Below, one piece after another: positions 1 through 11,839 of a DNA stretch of 64,000 nucleotides. Both the position numbers and the translations under genes were made by a program. The notes beneath the pieces were generated by a model. The model had not been told where the DNA came from. It saw only the letters and a program-made list of their open reading frames with translations, and ran no database searches. Each line of letters begins with the position of its first letter. Position 1 is the first letter of the stretch. This DNA comes from Aplectana chamaeleonis. Its lineage: Eukaryota > Nematoda > Chromadorea > Rhabditida > Cosmocercidae. The stretch is from the NCBI GenBank assembly GCA_029168955.1, contig JAPDOI010000433.1, positions 392,501 to 456,500 on the forward strand. Direction: 5' to 3'.

Positions 1-1832
1 GTATACCCAACACAGCGTCTTGGACCACTAGGCCACATGTTCATGTGTGAGGAGCTCTTTCTGTTTTCCTACATACACTCCCTCCACTGTTCTTCGTATT
101 CATTGTAACTTTGATCGATCTAGAAGTAGTGAATATGGCTTTCGGGAGCGTGCAGATGTGTCTATCTTTCAGATTTAATAAGTTTTCAACCTTGGATGAT
201 GGGATTTCGGAATTTTTCGCGAAAATCATCAAAGCGAGAGAATGTTAGATTCAAAAAACGATTCTGACATTTTTTTGTTGGATGACCTCTTACCACTGAA
301 CCACGATACACAATACTTTGTAGTATGATTGTCGAGGAGCCAACCTCGTTTTTTTGTCACAATGTACCGAAAAGTTCGAAGGATTTTTTCAAATTATGAA
401 CTATTTTTATCCTTAGTCTGATTCACGCTTCCCAGTCAACATAGAAAGAAGTGAACTTGGAGTGAAAGGGGAAAACGAAGTTTAGATAAAAGCCGCACTT
501 AGATGAACTATTATACAGCATTTAGTAACTAGTACACGCGGATCACGTAAGTTTCATGCATTTTCTGAAAAACGAAACCGTTTCTTTCTTAGATGGCTTT
601 CTAAGCGAATCTGATTTTAATTGTGGTGAGCGATTATTGGAAAAAAATCTGAAAATGGTTAAATATGGTCACAGCAACTTCTAGGAATTGGAAGTTGAGT
701 TTAGCATAGGACTAAAGCACGTGAAATCTATAAACGAGACGTATTCATGACAGCTACGTACAATTTAACGTTAATCTCCCACTAATCTTCGCCAGGAATC
801 ATTGGAACATCAATAAAACCTTCGAACGTTTCGCCTGTCATTCCTATCAGCTGGCAGCGGAGCTAGATGGCCGCCAGCCGGTAGGAGCAATTCCTCCTTG
901 CCCACCTAGACAACGAGATAGGCCGCCGTGCTGTGCTGGGTGATAAGTGGGCAGCGTACTGGTCTGATCGCAAGCGCTCCACTACCCTTTCTTGGAGCGC
1001 ACTTGCTTCAAAAAGTCAGCACCATTGGACGTGCTCGACCCCATGACCGCGGTATCGACCCAGCTCCTCTTCGCTCCGCGCGCTGTTTCTCTCCTCTGCG
1101 GCGGTGAGCCAAGTCACCACCCGTTTCTTGCAGTCAGCCACCTCACAAAAGAACGCTTACTGCTCCCAGGTGGCAGACTGCAATGGTCATTAACTTGAGC
1201 GCCGCCTGTGCATTTCTATGCCGGCCCGTCCATATTGATAGCCGAGAAGTGATTGACCCAGTCACCACGCAGTGACAGCCGTTAGCTGCCACCTTCCGTG
1301 GGGATTGCTACTGGCCCTGCTGTACACTACATATTATAAATGGCGGCTACATATAATGAGTATTTTTAGAGGTAGCCTTTTCGAATTTCCAGGAGCGAGA
1401 CTTCGAAATTTCTGAATGCCTCGTAGTGACTTTATTTTGAATAAGTAATAGTTTAATGACTGAAATCATTGGTTATTGAATGAGAGCTGCGGGCAGTGAG
1501 CAGCAGCGAAGCGTGAAAGTGAGCTAACCCAGGATTTTTTCGGTTTCTTCCGTTTCCGGCGTTTTTTGACCATCTTTCTTTCGTTTCCGTTCCCGAAAAT
1601 CTTGAAGAAGATTTCCGCACAGTCATTGTTATGAGAAAACAAGGAGCTTTGGGAATTGTAAGAACATCACCTCTCGCGCGTCGATAAAACTAAAATAAAT
1701 AGATAAAACTGAATGCTGAAAAGCGAATAATCAGCATTTTCGCTCTGGACTTGGCATGTGTTTGATGTCACCTCATTTCGAGTTACCTTATTTCAATTTT
1801 CTTTAACTGTGGGTAACCGTGAATCGTTGTAG
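1..1832. other. Region without a supported gene
   Basis: No exon with both splice signals and a convincing reading frame was found here. Bases 790-1330 are more GC-rich than the surroundings and may be an old repeat fragment. Two stretches read on the minus strand resemble the 5' half (A box) of a tRNA: bases 1-36, cut by the window edge, and about 270-302. Neither has a visible B box, so no tRNA is called. The upstream exons of the gene that begins at 1833 must lie here or outside the window, but I cannot place them. Confidence 0.4.
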
Positions 1833-3238
1833 GTGGCGGATAACGATGTGATACGCGTATCGCTGAGCTACGAAAGAACCACAAAACAAACCATTGATAC
1901 TGCATTTAATCTCATGAAAGTCATGGTTGAACAGTTCAAAAAGAGGAAAGGTAAACGTATCTAATGATTTGTAGCTCTCAGCACGTTCACCGTAGCAAAC
2001 TAACAATAATGATGGTTTTAGATGATCCAACCCTTCTGAAACGTCCGCCATTCACTGGTACTGGTGCAGGATACGCCGGTGAAGATGCCGAATTTGAGAT
2101 CGCGATTGCAAATTCTGCACCTGTACGTCTTAAAACACAATCTCAGCTACGTACATATAGCCTATCTCCCTGATTTTTATCCGGTCGAATTAGGGCTTAT
2201 CGGGTTTATCACGTCGAAATTCCCTTATCGTTGTTATATTTTGCCTTGACCGACCGCTCCGTTGCTTGCTCCGCCCGCGCTCATCTGAGCAAGACATGTT
2301 CAACGTATATACATATCTCTTTTAGAGTGTGCGCGCTCGATAATTTCTCCCGAGGGGTAGTAGAATGCCTTCGAATGAGCGGACTGTTACGTTCTATCAT
2401 TCAGTAGGGTCAAAAATTCCGTACTTTAGCGACTTCCCTAGGACACGAAAATTTCGGCTTGAAAGGTTTTCTGTAAGTTTCTGGCATCGAAATCAGACTG
2501 AGTGTCTCCGAGATCAATCTTCCGTTTCGGTGTAGGGCATCTAGCACATATCGGCAGAGCTGCTGCTTGCCATAGTATAGACAGAAGATCAAGTAAACAG
2601 CATTACAAAACTGCTCTCCATGGAAAATTGTTGTTAGTCGATTCTCAGATAGCTCACCCGATGCCCTACTTCGCCTCAATCGGAGCCGTACACATATCCA
2701 CCTCCAACTAAAAACTGGTAAAGCACCTGCCATTTAGAAAGGGGGTTCACTGCGTTAACGCAGTGAATCGTGAGCGGGTTGCTGAGAACTTGAGGAAACA
2801 GAGCCCTAGTGACATGATTTTAGGATCCCGAGTTTTAGCATAGTAAGCGTTAGTGATCATCCTCATTTGCAGGAGAGCAAGATAGAAGGGCTTGCCACAA
2901 CACCAGAACCACCGATATCGTTGAATTCGATTATTTCACAGTCGGGGAAGAGTGAACCAGCATCTACCGCTTCAGTGCCCGGAGCACCATCTACCGCTTC
3001 GGTTCCAGCAGCATCTCCACCAACTATGCAACCTCCAAAAACGAGTGCTCCTCCAGCTCGCAGCCGTGCTGGTTCTGCAACTAGACCAAGGACACCGTCT
3101 TTACGGACATCATCAAAGGAGGCATCGTTCAAAGAGAAATCAGCTAGGAAGGCACCATCTAAGAAGACGTCATTCAAGAGAGTCACCTTCAAGCAGTTAC
3201 CATCGAAAATCATTTCCAAGCTACCTCCAAAGAAATAG
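1833..3238 (+). CDS. 3' end of a spliced gene (three exons), unrecognised product
   Basis: Three exons join with consistent phase: 1833-1950 (after TTGTAG, before GTAAAC), 2022-2122 (after TTTTAG, before GTACGT) and 2873-3238 (after TTTGCAG, stop TAG at 3236-3238). The visible part is about 195 residues. The first exon has an amphipathic stretch around NLMKVMVEQFKKRK. The second is acidic near its end (GEDAEFEIAIANSAP). The last is low-complexity, rich in Ser, Thr, Pro and Ala, with STASVP twice, and ends in a strongly basic lysine-rich tail around KKTSFKRVTFKQLPSK. The first exon could continue a longer protein upstream. No AATAAA is seen just after the stop. I do not recognise the family; a basic, probably disordered C-terminus is all that can be said. 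Splice sites and phase agreement support a real gene; function is unknown. Confidence 0.55.
2410..2733 (-). CDS. Unrecognised open frame, possible exon inside an intron on the other strand
   Basis: A 107-codon open frame lies antisense within the 750-bp intron (2123-2872) of the plus-strand gene. The sequence is not low-complexity and includes CNAVYLIFCLYYGKQQL and a basic C-terminal part. A possible acceptor (TTACCAG) lies near its upstream end. It could be an exon of a nested gene, a relic of a mobile element or chance. No family is recognised. Confidence 0.22.
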   Translation of the reverse strand: MAGALPVFSWRWICVRLRLRRSRASGELSENRLTTIFHGEQFCNAVYLIFCLYYGKQQLCRYVLDALHRNGRLISETLSLISMPETYRKPFKPKFSCPREVAKVRNF

Positions 3239-3900
3239 ATATCACCTCACTTGGTGTCTTTCGCTTTTATTACTAAACGACTGTATTCTCATTCAGATAT
3301 TTTAAATATTATCGCTGGTTTGGTAATGAAAACAGTCAATAAGAAAAATGTCATGTGATACGTAAATCAACATTTGCGGCATCTGTCTCTTGTATGGTTT
3401 CCGTTTTCGTTTTAACCTGAAACAGGGACCACGCGGCTGGCCGTGCGGGGTTGGAGAAGGGGGTCTCGATTCGCGCGGAGTGATCTACCGTCGCAGCCCC
3501 GTCCATTCATCAGACTAAAATTATGGCGCAAACTCTACGTCGTTTGTTCCAGTCCTTCAGTCCTTCCAACCGGTGAATCTTGCATGGAGAATATTAGCGC
3601 TGGAAATGCAAACGGACAGATGTTGTTTTTCAATTATGAAACACCTATCTGTTTTTGGCCAATCTCTCGTTAGATCGTTGGATGGTCTGACGCTCTCTTA
3701 CTTATACAGTGCGTTGCAAAATTATACGACATACCCCAATTCCCGCAGTTCCGAACTTCGCGTGATTTGAGGGGACAAACGGTAAACGCCAATCGATGAA
3801 GCACCCTAATGGGTTGAGGTCCTGCAAACCGGCCGGCTGTTCTAGTAAATTGGCATGATCGGCCTAAAACCAAGCCTGGCCGTCCTATTGACAAGAATTG
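3239..3900. other. Intergenic stretch, no gene seen
   Basis: No supported exon, TIR pair or tandem array was seen. Short GC-richer open frames near 3440-3670 have no domain or splice support. Confidence 0.4.
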
Positions 3901-3904
3901 AAGG

Positions 3905-5518
3905 CGGATGACTTACTTGACTTACTTGACTTAATCGGTTGGCTTTCGCCTGACGCGGTCATTCCGCATCTTCACCGAGGTGTGCCGTCCTAGTAGTCAG
4001 CCGTGTCCATTTTTCACGGTCTTCAGCCACAATTTGAACACATTCCATCCAGCTGTCACTATTCCATTTCTTGCGAAACGAAACATCGCGCCCGAACTGC
4101 CTTTCGATGCCGAGTGACTTTAAATCCTCTTTAACCACATCCGTCCAGAACTTTCGCCTACGCCCAGGTGGCCGTTTCCAGACAGGACTTGGAAGCGTTC
4201 TCAGAGCGTGTTGTACGAGACGATCCGGCGTTCTTCTTAGTATATACCCGAGCAGTCGAAGTCGACTTTTCATTGCTGCTTGAGATGGCTTTAGGAGATG
4301 CTGGCACCTCCCTCGTGTCAAGCGTTGATGTGCTGCGTCGATTTCCTTGTAAAGAGCTTCGTTATGGCATACACGCGGCCAGAAATATCCAAGCAAACGC
4401 CTAAAAAGCTTTCTCTCCGTGAAATCCAACCTTTCCATCTGCGTCTTCGGTGCTGCCCACGTCTCCGATCCGTACATCATGATAGGGCGATTAGCGGATC
4501 AGTAGAACCGCAACTTGACTTCCTTTGCGATGGTGGTAGACCACAAACACTTGGTTAGAGAATTAAATGCAGACGTAGCTTTCGCACATCGTTGTCGAAT
4601 ATCCGCTGCACAACTGCCATCGTTCTTCAGCAAACAGCCCAAATAACAGAAATCGTCCACCAGTTCGATACGTTGTCCGTCCACACAAGCTCCCGTTGAA
4701 GGCCTCTGAGAGACCCACATCTGCTTGCATTTGTCGGGACGAAGACAAAGCCCATAGGCTGCGGCATACTTCGAAACGAGGTTCACAATCCTTTGCAGTT
4801 TTGCGTTGTTTTCAGCGAACACAATGTCGTCGGCGTACTCCAGGTCGACAAGGGAGCGTCCTGATGGTGTTAGGATCACATCCGCAGGAAACTGTTCTGC
4901 AACTCTACGCATGATGCCATCAACGGCGAAGTTGAAAAGAAAAGGTCCTGCAACGGCTCCTTGCTTTACTCCTGTTTTCACCTCGAAAGCTGACGTAAAT
5001 CCGATAGGTGTACGAACTGCTGCTGTTGTTCTTTTGTTCATGTCCTCGATTAACCGAACATACTTTTCCGGGACTCCATCTGCCCGCAGAGTATTGAGCA
5101 ATCGATCACGATGAGGAGAGTTGAACGCGGCTTCAAAGGCCAAAAAAGCAAGCTGTAATGGCTTCGAAAACCGCTGCCACGATTCAATTAGTCTTCTCGC
5201 GACAAACACTTGGCCGATGGTCGATCTTCCAGGTCGAAAACCGGCTTGCTCATCTCTGGTCGTTCCTTCACGATGTTTGATAAGTCGCTCAAGAATGATA
5301 CGTTCTAAAACCTTGTACATGACACGAAGTAGTGAGATTCCTGTGTAGTTCTAAGGATCCGTGACGGATAGATTCTTGTGAAAAGGTACGATGATCGCAT
5401 GTCTCCACGAATCGGGTATTCTTTCGCTCATCCATATGGCACGGAAGGTGTTGGTTACTTCACGAATCCCAGACGAAGAAAGAGCTTTCAGCATTTCAGC
5501 AGTGATGTAGGCGGATAC
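3905..5518 (-). mobile_element. 5'-truncated, dead RTE-type LINE (reverse transcriptase part)
   Basis: The minus-strand frame from about 5515 to 3959 encodes the C-terminal two thirds of an RTE-clade non-LTR reverse transcriptase. Recognisable parts in order are the fingers region (ISLLRVMYKVLERIIL, DEQAGFRPGRST), motif A (LAFLAFEAAFNSPHRDRL), GVKQGAVAGPFLFNF, the catalytic LEYADDIVFAE box, a CYLGC region, and the C-terminal ETWAAP...RRLLGYFWPRV block. The frame has in-frame stops at about 5352-5354 (TAG) and 4499-4501 (TGA). Motif A has lost the expected acidic residues (FLAFEAAFN), while YADD is kept. There is no endonuclease domain: homology ends near 5515, the usual 5' truncation of LINEs. 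The 3' end carries short direct repeats of the AAGTCAAGT type (about 3905-3937), consistent with an RTE 3' tail. The copy is inactive. Confidence 0.9.
4502..5515 (-). pseudogene. RTE reverse transcriptase domain with nonsense mutations
   Basis: This is the polymerase core of the truncated LINE. YADD is present, but the first catalytic aspartate of motif A reads as alanine and the second conserved aspartate reads as asparagine. Separate in-frame stops sit upstream and downstream of the core. All defects lie in one frame, so the copy has decayed by point mutation rather than rearrangement. The thumb and C-terminal domain continue in the same frame at 4480-3959. Confidence 0.85.
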
Positions 5519-5568
5519 GGACTAGAAATAACTGGAATGATTTTCCGACACAGTCAGATAATTTGTTA

Positions 5569-6361
5569 GGTCATGTTTCAAAAACCTGGTCCGCCACCTA
5601 AATCCGGGTCGACACCTTAATCTTTCCACATACATTCTCTTTTTTTTCGAGTTCCTACTGAAGGATAAATGTGTATCCTTTTGTAGATCTCTCCAATGCT
5701 TAGAATGCTCAGTAAACATAAATAAATAAAGAGATTAGAATATATCAGGCTCGTTCGGACTGAACTTGATTTCGACCGTTAAAAAAGGATATCGAAGGAT
5801 CCACTTACGGACCCGAATTATCCTTGAAGGCAGCATACACGCTCGCAAACGTAATTGAGATAACTACGGAAATAGAATGGTATGGCTCAGAACACAACGC
5901 CTATGCATTTTGAACAGTCAAAAACGACCCCTATAATGACGCGACACGAGTGACAAGTTGGCCCCGCCCCTGTATTTGTCTCCTCCTCCAAAACAGAGGT
6001 GGTGGGTCATTTCCACCGTCAGCGACGTTTGCAGGTGCTAGAATAGGAACAATAGGTAAACCACAAACGTCGCTGACGGTGGAAATGGCCCACCACCACT
6101 GTTTTGGAGGAGGGCGCAGATACAGGAGGCGGGCAGATACAGGAGCGGGGCCAAATTCTCAATAGTGTAGCGTAGTTGTGGATCGTTCTTGGCGCTTCAA
6201 AATGTGTAGGCGTTATGTTCTGAGCCACACCATTCTATTTCCGTAGTTATCTCAAATACGTTCACGAGCGTGCATGCTAACTTTAAGTATGCACTTTAGA
6301 GGAGAAAAAATCATGTGTCAACCCGGATTCAGGTGGTGACCAGGTTTTCTGAGACATGACC
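5569..6361. mobile_element. Palindromic (foldback) element, TA-flanked
   Basis: The two halves are imperfect inverted repeats. The outer arms start GGTCATGT and are visible at 5569-5630 and 6312-6361. Further inverted segments pair 5820-5960 with 6160-6305, and the centre pairs 6000-6030 with 6060-6095 around GTCAGCGACGTTTG. The left arm holds about 170 extra bases (5630-5800). TA flanks both ends (5567-5568, 6362-6363), as expected for a TA-targeting DNA transposon or MITE. No transposase is encoded. Confidence 0.7.
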
Positions 6362-6364
6362 TAT

Positions 6365-6674
6365 GAACAGGATCAGGCAGACCGTTGTCCAGGACCTCCA
6401 CGAAGCTACGTCATCCCCTTGGACATCAAAATTTTCGGAAAATGTTCAAAACTTTTACGTCCCCCTCAGGTTCTTGAAAAATTTCAACAGTTTTTGTAGT
6501 CAAGAATTTCAAAAAAAAGTATATTTCAACCTGAATTTGAAAAAAATAAAAACTGCACTTCCTATTCGACTCATAAGCCTTGGGGAGTGTAGTTTCGACT
6601 TGCCCTTGAGCAACAACATCTGTATTAAAAAAGAAGTAATTGAAATTTCTGAAAGTTGGGCTCCGCAGAAAAGG
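6365..6674. other. Short spacer, no gene seen
   Basis: The segment between two mobile elements has no supported coding. A piece near 6640-6670 (reading TCTGAAAGTTGGGCTCCGCA) recurs inverted near 42145-42170, so it is itself repetitive. Confidence 0.4.
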
Positions 6675-6678
6675 TTAA

Positions 6679-7164
6679 AGGCAGTGTTTACGATGAGAAT
6701 CATTTTTCTGTTTGTCCGCCTATCTTGATAACGGTCCCATTCTGATTCCAATGATGTCTCTGGAATCGTACAAGATCTTCTGGGTAAGGAGTTATGGTCC
6801 CTCAAAAATTGAGCTAGGGATCACGGTGGACGAGTTGTCCGAGGCTTGTACCTTCCGTCTTTTGCAGCCAATGTATGCGAGCTGACCTGAGTGAAGAGGG
6901 AAGCTGAAAATGAAGTGAAGAACGGGGCGTTTGATCGGAAACCATCGTTCATCTCAAAATCTCGAGCATTCATTGGTTCACATCGAGGGGGCGGAAATGG
7001 GCCGGACTTGTCCAAAGCGGCGGGGTTTGCCCACTTTTCTATGCAGTTTTGCGGCTCCTGGGTAGCTTTTCGTCCCGTTTCTTCGACGCTGTTCTGCTTC
7101 TGAGAGCCACGAGAAGCGTTTGTCAAGGAAAACTCGAGGATGAAATTTATCGTGAACAGTGCCT
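6679..7164. mobile_element. MITE of the TTAA-AGGCAGTGTTCACG family, copy 1
   Basis: The ends read AGGCAGTGTTTACGATGA on the left and the inverted ATCGTGAACAGTGCCT on the right, flanked by TTAA (6675-6678) and CTAA (7165-7168). The length is 486 bp. It is non-coding; open frames within it recur in the other copies of the family and are not genes. Related copies are at 18771, 24879, 44713, 45654, 52330 and 58152. The target suggests a piggyBac-like (TTAA) or TA-targeting transposase acting in trans; that assignment is inference. Confidence 0.75.
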
Positions 7165-7276
7165 CTAAGGATTTGGCATTGCTCTAAAATGTCGTGAAAT
7201 TGTTTCATTAAACTTGGCTATCAAACTGACTTACTAAATGTAGTGAAATTGTTGAATTGATTTAGCTGTTGTTGAC

Positions 7277-7779
7277 ATATGCAGAAAACATAATCATTAA
7301 ATGTAGTGAAATTGTTGCAAATGGATTTGGCAGGCGCTCTATGAATTATCAGAGTCAAATCACGCGTCAGCAGGGGTTTTGCTTGGAGCGTATATTGAAT
7401 CTAATGAGAACAAGAATAAGTCTAGCAACAAAACGTTTCCGTGCAATGTGAACCATGAAAGTGTTGAGGACACAAAGACATAGCGTCAGTAGCTAATTAA
7501 TTGTGTTAAATTTCGTTTTCGTGATTTTTATCTAATCGGGAGGGAAGGGCTAGAACCTTAGTGGGACACTGAAAAGGCAGAATAACAATCGAGAACCTTA
7601 TTTCTAGCCCATAAGGCCACATTTCGTTCAGCATTGTTAATTGAGAAGTTTTTTTTCTTTTTTTCTTTATTTGCTCCCTACCTTCTGACGCGTGATTGGA
7701 TTCTGATGATTCATATAGCGCCTGCCAAATCCATTTGCAACATTTTCACTACATTTAATGATCATGTTGTCTGCCTATA
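7277..7779. mobile_element. Palindromic MITE with about 100-bp arms
   Basis: The left arm (7277-7375) and right arm (7683-7779) are inverted copies, including AATCATTAAATGTAGTGAAA and GGATTTGGCAGGCGC. The 7500-7779 part is repeated in direct orientation at 30055-30345. No transposase is present. Confidence 0.7.
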
Positions 7780-9037
7780 CGCCGGTCCCACGAAGGATGT
7801 CGGTATACTCATGTTCAGAAGTTCGGGTAAGCCCGATGATGTCTTGCATGACTAAGGGCATCATTGCTGGCTGATGCGGACATCTGTACTTTTGCACACT
7901 CGAAAGTCCCAGCTTTGTATCAATAACGCGGTTCCTGAAGCTGAAATCAGAACCAATGCGCTTCCCTCATTTGTTTTTTTCGCATTTGTTTCTCACTATT
8001 CAGTTTCGTTTTTGATCTTCTGTCTCACTTTGCTCTCTCAGAATGATTTCCAGTTTTATTTTGACCTCTTGTTGTGATCTCATTTTGCCGTGATTTTTTA
8101 TGCTAACGGTATGGCTCTAATCCCCCCACCCCGCTCTGATAGAAGTCCTTCTTGGTTCTTAATTGACCGAAGGTCCGACCCTCTCACCGGATGTCAACGG
8201 GTTCGACCTCCCCCTCTGTGATACATCACACCTGACGCCGAACCCTGTTCAGGAACGGTTTAGCGAGTTCAACGACTTCCTCATTTGGTTCTGTTTCTGT
8301 TGCTCTAAAGGCAGCCTTACAATTCTTTCAAAGAAGTATGGAAAAGTTTCGTCAAGTCTGAAATTTTTTGAGAAATCGAATTGGAAGAGTGGCGAGTTTT
8401 TTGTTTTTTCAATATGCTCACAAACTTCTCAAAAACAATGGTATGTCGCTGAAAAGAATTTTAGGTGCTACAAAATATCCAGTAATGTTATCTTTATTTA
8501 CGCTGCATAAGGCATACACAATATAGAAAAAAAGGAAAAAAATAACCTAACAAAACTAATACGGGTAATACACAAAGCAGCAATGCCCTACGGCTCTCAC
8601 CATGACTCTGTGAAGAGAGAAAAAAGGTAATGTAACTGCGGCTTCAAAACAGAAGAAGAAATACTGTTTTTAAAAGATTCAAGTGAATGCGGAAGAACTG
8701 TGGTCTTGGTCAGCTTGAGGAAAATGGAGCCAGCCCTGGTAATGAAATAATTAGATCTTATGAAGGTTTTAGCCCTCCCGAACCAAATCTTGTTCCTTGA
8801 GCCACGAGTGCTGGACGGAGCTAATTTGAAGAAATGATCCTTGCTGAGCTTGATTTTACCTAGGAGAATGTTATGAGCCATAACCACATAAAATAGTTGC
8901 CTGCTAGTGACAAGTGATGGAAGGCCGAAGTATTTATTTCTGATGTTAGCCCTTGGTATCCTGGCATATAGAAAACCTCCAGTTCTGAGAAGCAGCTTAC
9001 GCGTATAATTGTTTTGAACCCTTTCTAATACAAATAA
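7780..9037. other. About 1.2 kb without a supported gene
   Basis: No inverted-repeat pair, array or convincing exon was seen. Several short AT-rich open frames lack any domain or splice support. Confidence 0.35.
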
Positions 9038-9676
9038 TTAGCCTCCTGGCAAAAATAATGATTTGGCAATGTTATAACTACAAGAAATATAGAATTTAAC
9101 AGAATAAAATTTTAAAAAACAACTTGACATATGTTTGAAAATGATTTGGCACAAAATAACCAGAAGTAATGAAAAACTGTTAAATGTAGTGAAATGACCG
9201 AAACCGGATATCGCGGTAAGTCATAGGCCAACTTTTGATAAGTATGTAGTGACTGACGAAAGATTACATTTTACAAGATAATACGTAAACTTATCAAAGC
9301 TAAATCAAGCGCGCAACGAAACCGTAAAACATTTCATTGAAGCTGTATTACGGAAATCAGCATAGGTCAACTATGTGAACGTAACGCTCAAATCCGATGC
9401 GCGCTTGATTTAGCTTTGATAAGTTTAACGGAATATCTTGTAAAATGTAATCGTTCGTCAGTCACAACATGCTTATCAAAAGTTGGCCTATGAATTACCG
9501 CCAAATCCGGTTTCGGTCATTTCACTACATTTCCCAGTTTTTCATTACTTCTGGTCATTTTGTGCCAAATCATTTTCAAACATATTTCGAGTTGTTTTTT
9601 AAAATTTTATTTTGTTAAATTCTACATTTCTTGTAGTTATAACATTGCCAAATCATTACTTTTGCCAGGAAGCTAA
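9038..9676. mobile_element. Long palindromic MITE, arms about 270 bp
   Basis: Nearly the whole 640 bp folds back on itself. The ends read GCCTCCTGGCAAAAATAATG and the inverted CATTACTTTTGCCAGGAAGC. Matching internal blocks include CAAAGCTAAATCAAGCGCGC near the centre. The centre (9320-9395) is the loop. Differences between the arms are scattered substitutions, so the copy is not brand new. Confidence 0.8.
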
Positions 9677-9890
9677 ACTTTTGGAAATTTCATATATTTT
9701 TCCCAAGGGTTCCCTTTATGACCTGATTTTTGCTCAGCGATTCCCAGTCTGGAGAGGCAAAACCTTTTATGAAAGCTTATGCCTATGGTAAATAATTAAA
9801 TCATTACCGATCGGTGTGGTCGGACGACTATAACTCCTAAAAATTGTGACCCGCAGACATAAAAAAAAACGACCCTTTCTTTCCTACTCA

Positions 9891-10600
9891 GGTCCCGTAC
9901 ACGTTTTACGGCATCGTGCGCACTTCCAGTGGGGTCCCGTACACTTTTTTTGCGGCGTCATGCGCTTTCCCACTGGGGTCCCGCACACTTTCTCTGGCGT
10001 CCTGTGCACTCCCACTTTTGGGCCGCACACTTTCTGCGGCGTTCGGTGCACTCTAATTCCGGTCTCACACACTTTCTGCGGCGTCCTGCACACTCCCACT
10101 GTGGTCCCGTACATTTTTGCAGCGCCCTGCGCACTCCCACTGGGGCCCGCACACTTTCTACGGCGTACGGCGCACTCTCATTCCGGTCCCACACACTTTC
10201 TGCGGCGTCCTGCACCTTCCCACTGTGGTCCCGTACATTTGTACAGCGTCCTGCACACTCCCACTGTGGTCCCGTACATTTTTACAGCGTCCTGCGCACT
10301 CACACTGGGGCCCGCACATTTTCTACGGCGTCCTGCGCACTTCCACTTAGGTCTCGCACACTTTCTACGGCGTACGGCGCACTCTCATTCCGTTCCCACA
10401 CACTTTCTGCGGCGTCCTGCACACTCCCACTGTGGTCCCGTACATTTTTACAGCGTCCTGCGCTCTCCCATTGGGGCCCGCACACTTTCTACGGCGTCCT
10501 GCGCATTCCCACTGAGGTTCCGCAGACTTTTTACGGCGTCCTGCGCATTCCCGCTGGGGGCTCGCGCACTTTCTGCTGCGCCCTGCGCACTCCTCAAATC
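9891..10600. repeat. 42-bp tandem array A (about 17 units)
   Basis: Units begin CCCGCACACTTTCTGCGG and continue with a GTCCTGCGCACTCCCACT-like half. Spacing between identical motifs is exactly 42 bp (for example 10031 and 10073). Because 42 is divisible by three, long open frames exist on both strands with a 14-residue repeat. These are by-products of the array, not evidence for a protein. Units differ by point changes. The last unit lies inside the duplicated segment that starts at 10573. Confidence 0.9.
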
Positions 10601-10973
10601 TTATTCACACCAACCATCTCAAAGAGAAAACAATCCTGGGCAGAAGCCTATCATTACCTGTGTTGATTTTCATTAGTTCATTTTTAAAGTTCAGTGAGCG
10701 TAGGATGGTTTACAACAAGACGTTTACATGTTTTTACCCGTCTTGGCCCTCAATTTTGAGGTTTCGCTAAAATTGAGCTTTCAGCTCCAAAATTGAATAG
10801 GAGCTAGCTGCATTCATTTCCAGCCTCCTGCCAAAAAATTTACTTCCTAGCTAAGTTTTAAGTGTTGCAACAAGATGGTGAAAGCCGTTTGGAAAAAAAG
10901 GAGATTAACAGTTTTTCGACCAAAATCACTTGGTTTTCTCCACTTTCTCGGGTGCCAAGAAACCATCCCACAA
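10573..10973 (+). repeat. Direct repeat, copy 1 (joined to the end of array A)
   Basis: This segment starts with the last 42-bp unit (CTGCGCACTCCTCAA) and runs through blocks such as TTTTTACCCGTCTTGGCCCT and GAGATTAACAGTTTTTCGAC. It recurs in the same orientation at 11406-11762. Copy 1 carries the complete array; copy 2 has a single unit. Confidence 0.8.
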
Positions 10974-11405
10974 GGATCATCTCTGTTGTGATCCTAACGG
11001 GAGGTGGGGGGTGCCCCCACCACAACTGTTCGAAGTGGGGTCCACCCCACTGCAAACCGTGGGGAGATGGGCCCATACTTGGGTACCACCTCCCCCCTCC
11101 CCCGAGCCGTGGGGATATCCCCTCGGCGACAAAAATTATCCTCCGGTATCCGGTGGATCTTCTGGAAAGTGACTGAGGCGACCTTCCAGGTCCGGCTCCG
11201 AAGAGCCGACTGAGGCACACGGTGAGATGAGGAGCCTTTTATACCAGCAGCATTGTTAATACCTTTCTCTAAACATGCCTATGTTCATACGCGTCTTGAC
11301 ATAGTACACGTAAAACAGGTTTTAACTTGCCTCAATAGGCCAGAGCCCAACTTTAACAGGATAATTCCTGAGTGAGAATTTTGTGCCGGTGGGAAATTAT
11401 AATCC
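10974..11405. other. GC-rich spacer between the two direct repeats
   Basis: Bases 10995-11225 are unusually GC-rich with G and C runs and short self-complementary blocks. They probably represent a separate inserted repeat. No gene is supported. Confidence 0.35.
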
Positions 11406-11762
11406 TATCTTTCTGCGGCGCCCTGCGCACTCCTCAAGTCCTATTTACACCAACCTTTTCACTAGTTCATTTTCGAAGTTCAGGGAACGTCGGATGGTTT
11501 GCAATAACATGCTTACATGTTTTTACCCGTCTTGGCCCTCAATATTGAGGTTCCGCTAAAATTGAGTTTTCAACTCCAAAATTGAATAGGAGCTAGCTGC
11601 ATCCATTTCTAGCTTCCTGCCAGAAAATTAGCTTCCTAGCTCAATTTTAAGTACTGCAACAAGATCGTGAACGCCGTCTGAAAAAAAAGGAGATTAACAG
11701 TTTTTCGACCAAAATCACGTGGTTTTCGCCATTTTTCTCGAGCGCCAAGAAACCATTCCAAA
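11406..11762 (+). repeat. Direct repeat, copy 2 (single array unit)
   Basis: This is a diverged copy of 10573-10973, starting with one 42-bp unit (TTTCTGCGGCGCCCTGCGCA). It indicates that the 42-bp sequence is a normal part of a dispersed repeat and expanded only in the other copy. Confidence 0.75.
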
Positions 11763-11839
11763 CCATTTTCTGGTACATATACCACTTTTTAACGCTCTTT
11801 CCAACGGAGAAAAAACCGCATCTCCACAGTTACTCTGAA

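Noticed and set aside
1..302. tRNA genes on the minus strand
   Set aside because: Only A-box-like stretches are seen. One is cut by the window edge and neither has a visible B box or full cloverleaf.
9846..10676. 276-codon frame and other frames across array A, and similar ones in B, C, D, E and the 60-bp array
   Set aside because: Unit lengths divisible by three keep frames open on both strands. No start, splice or domain support; the 14- or 20-residue repeats follow the DNA period.
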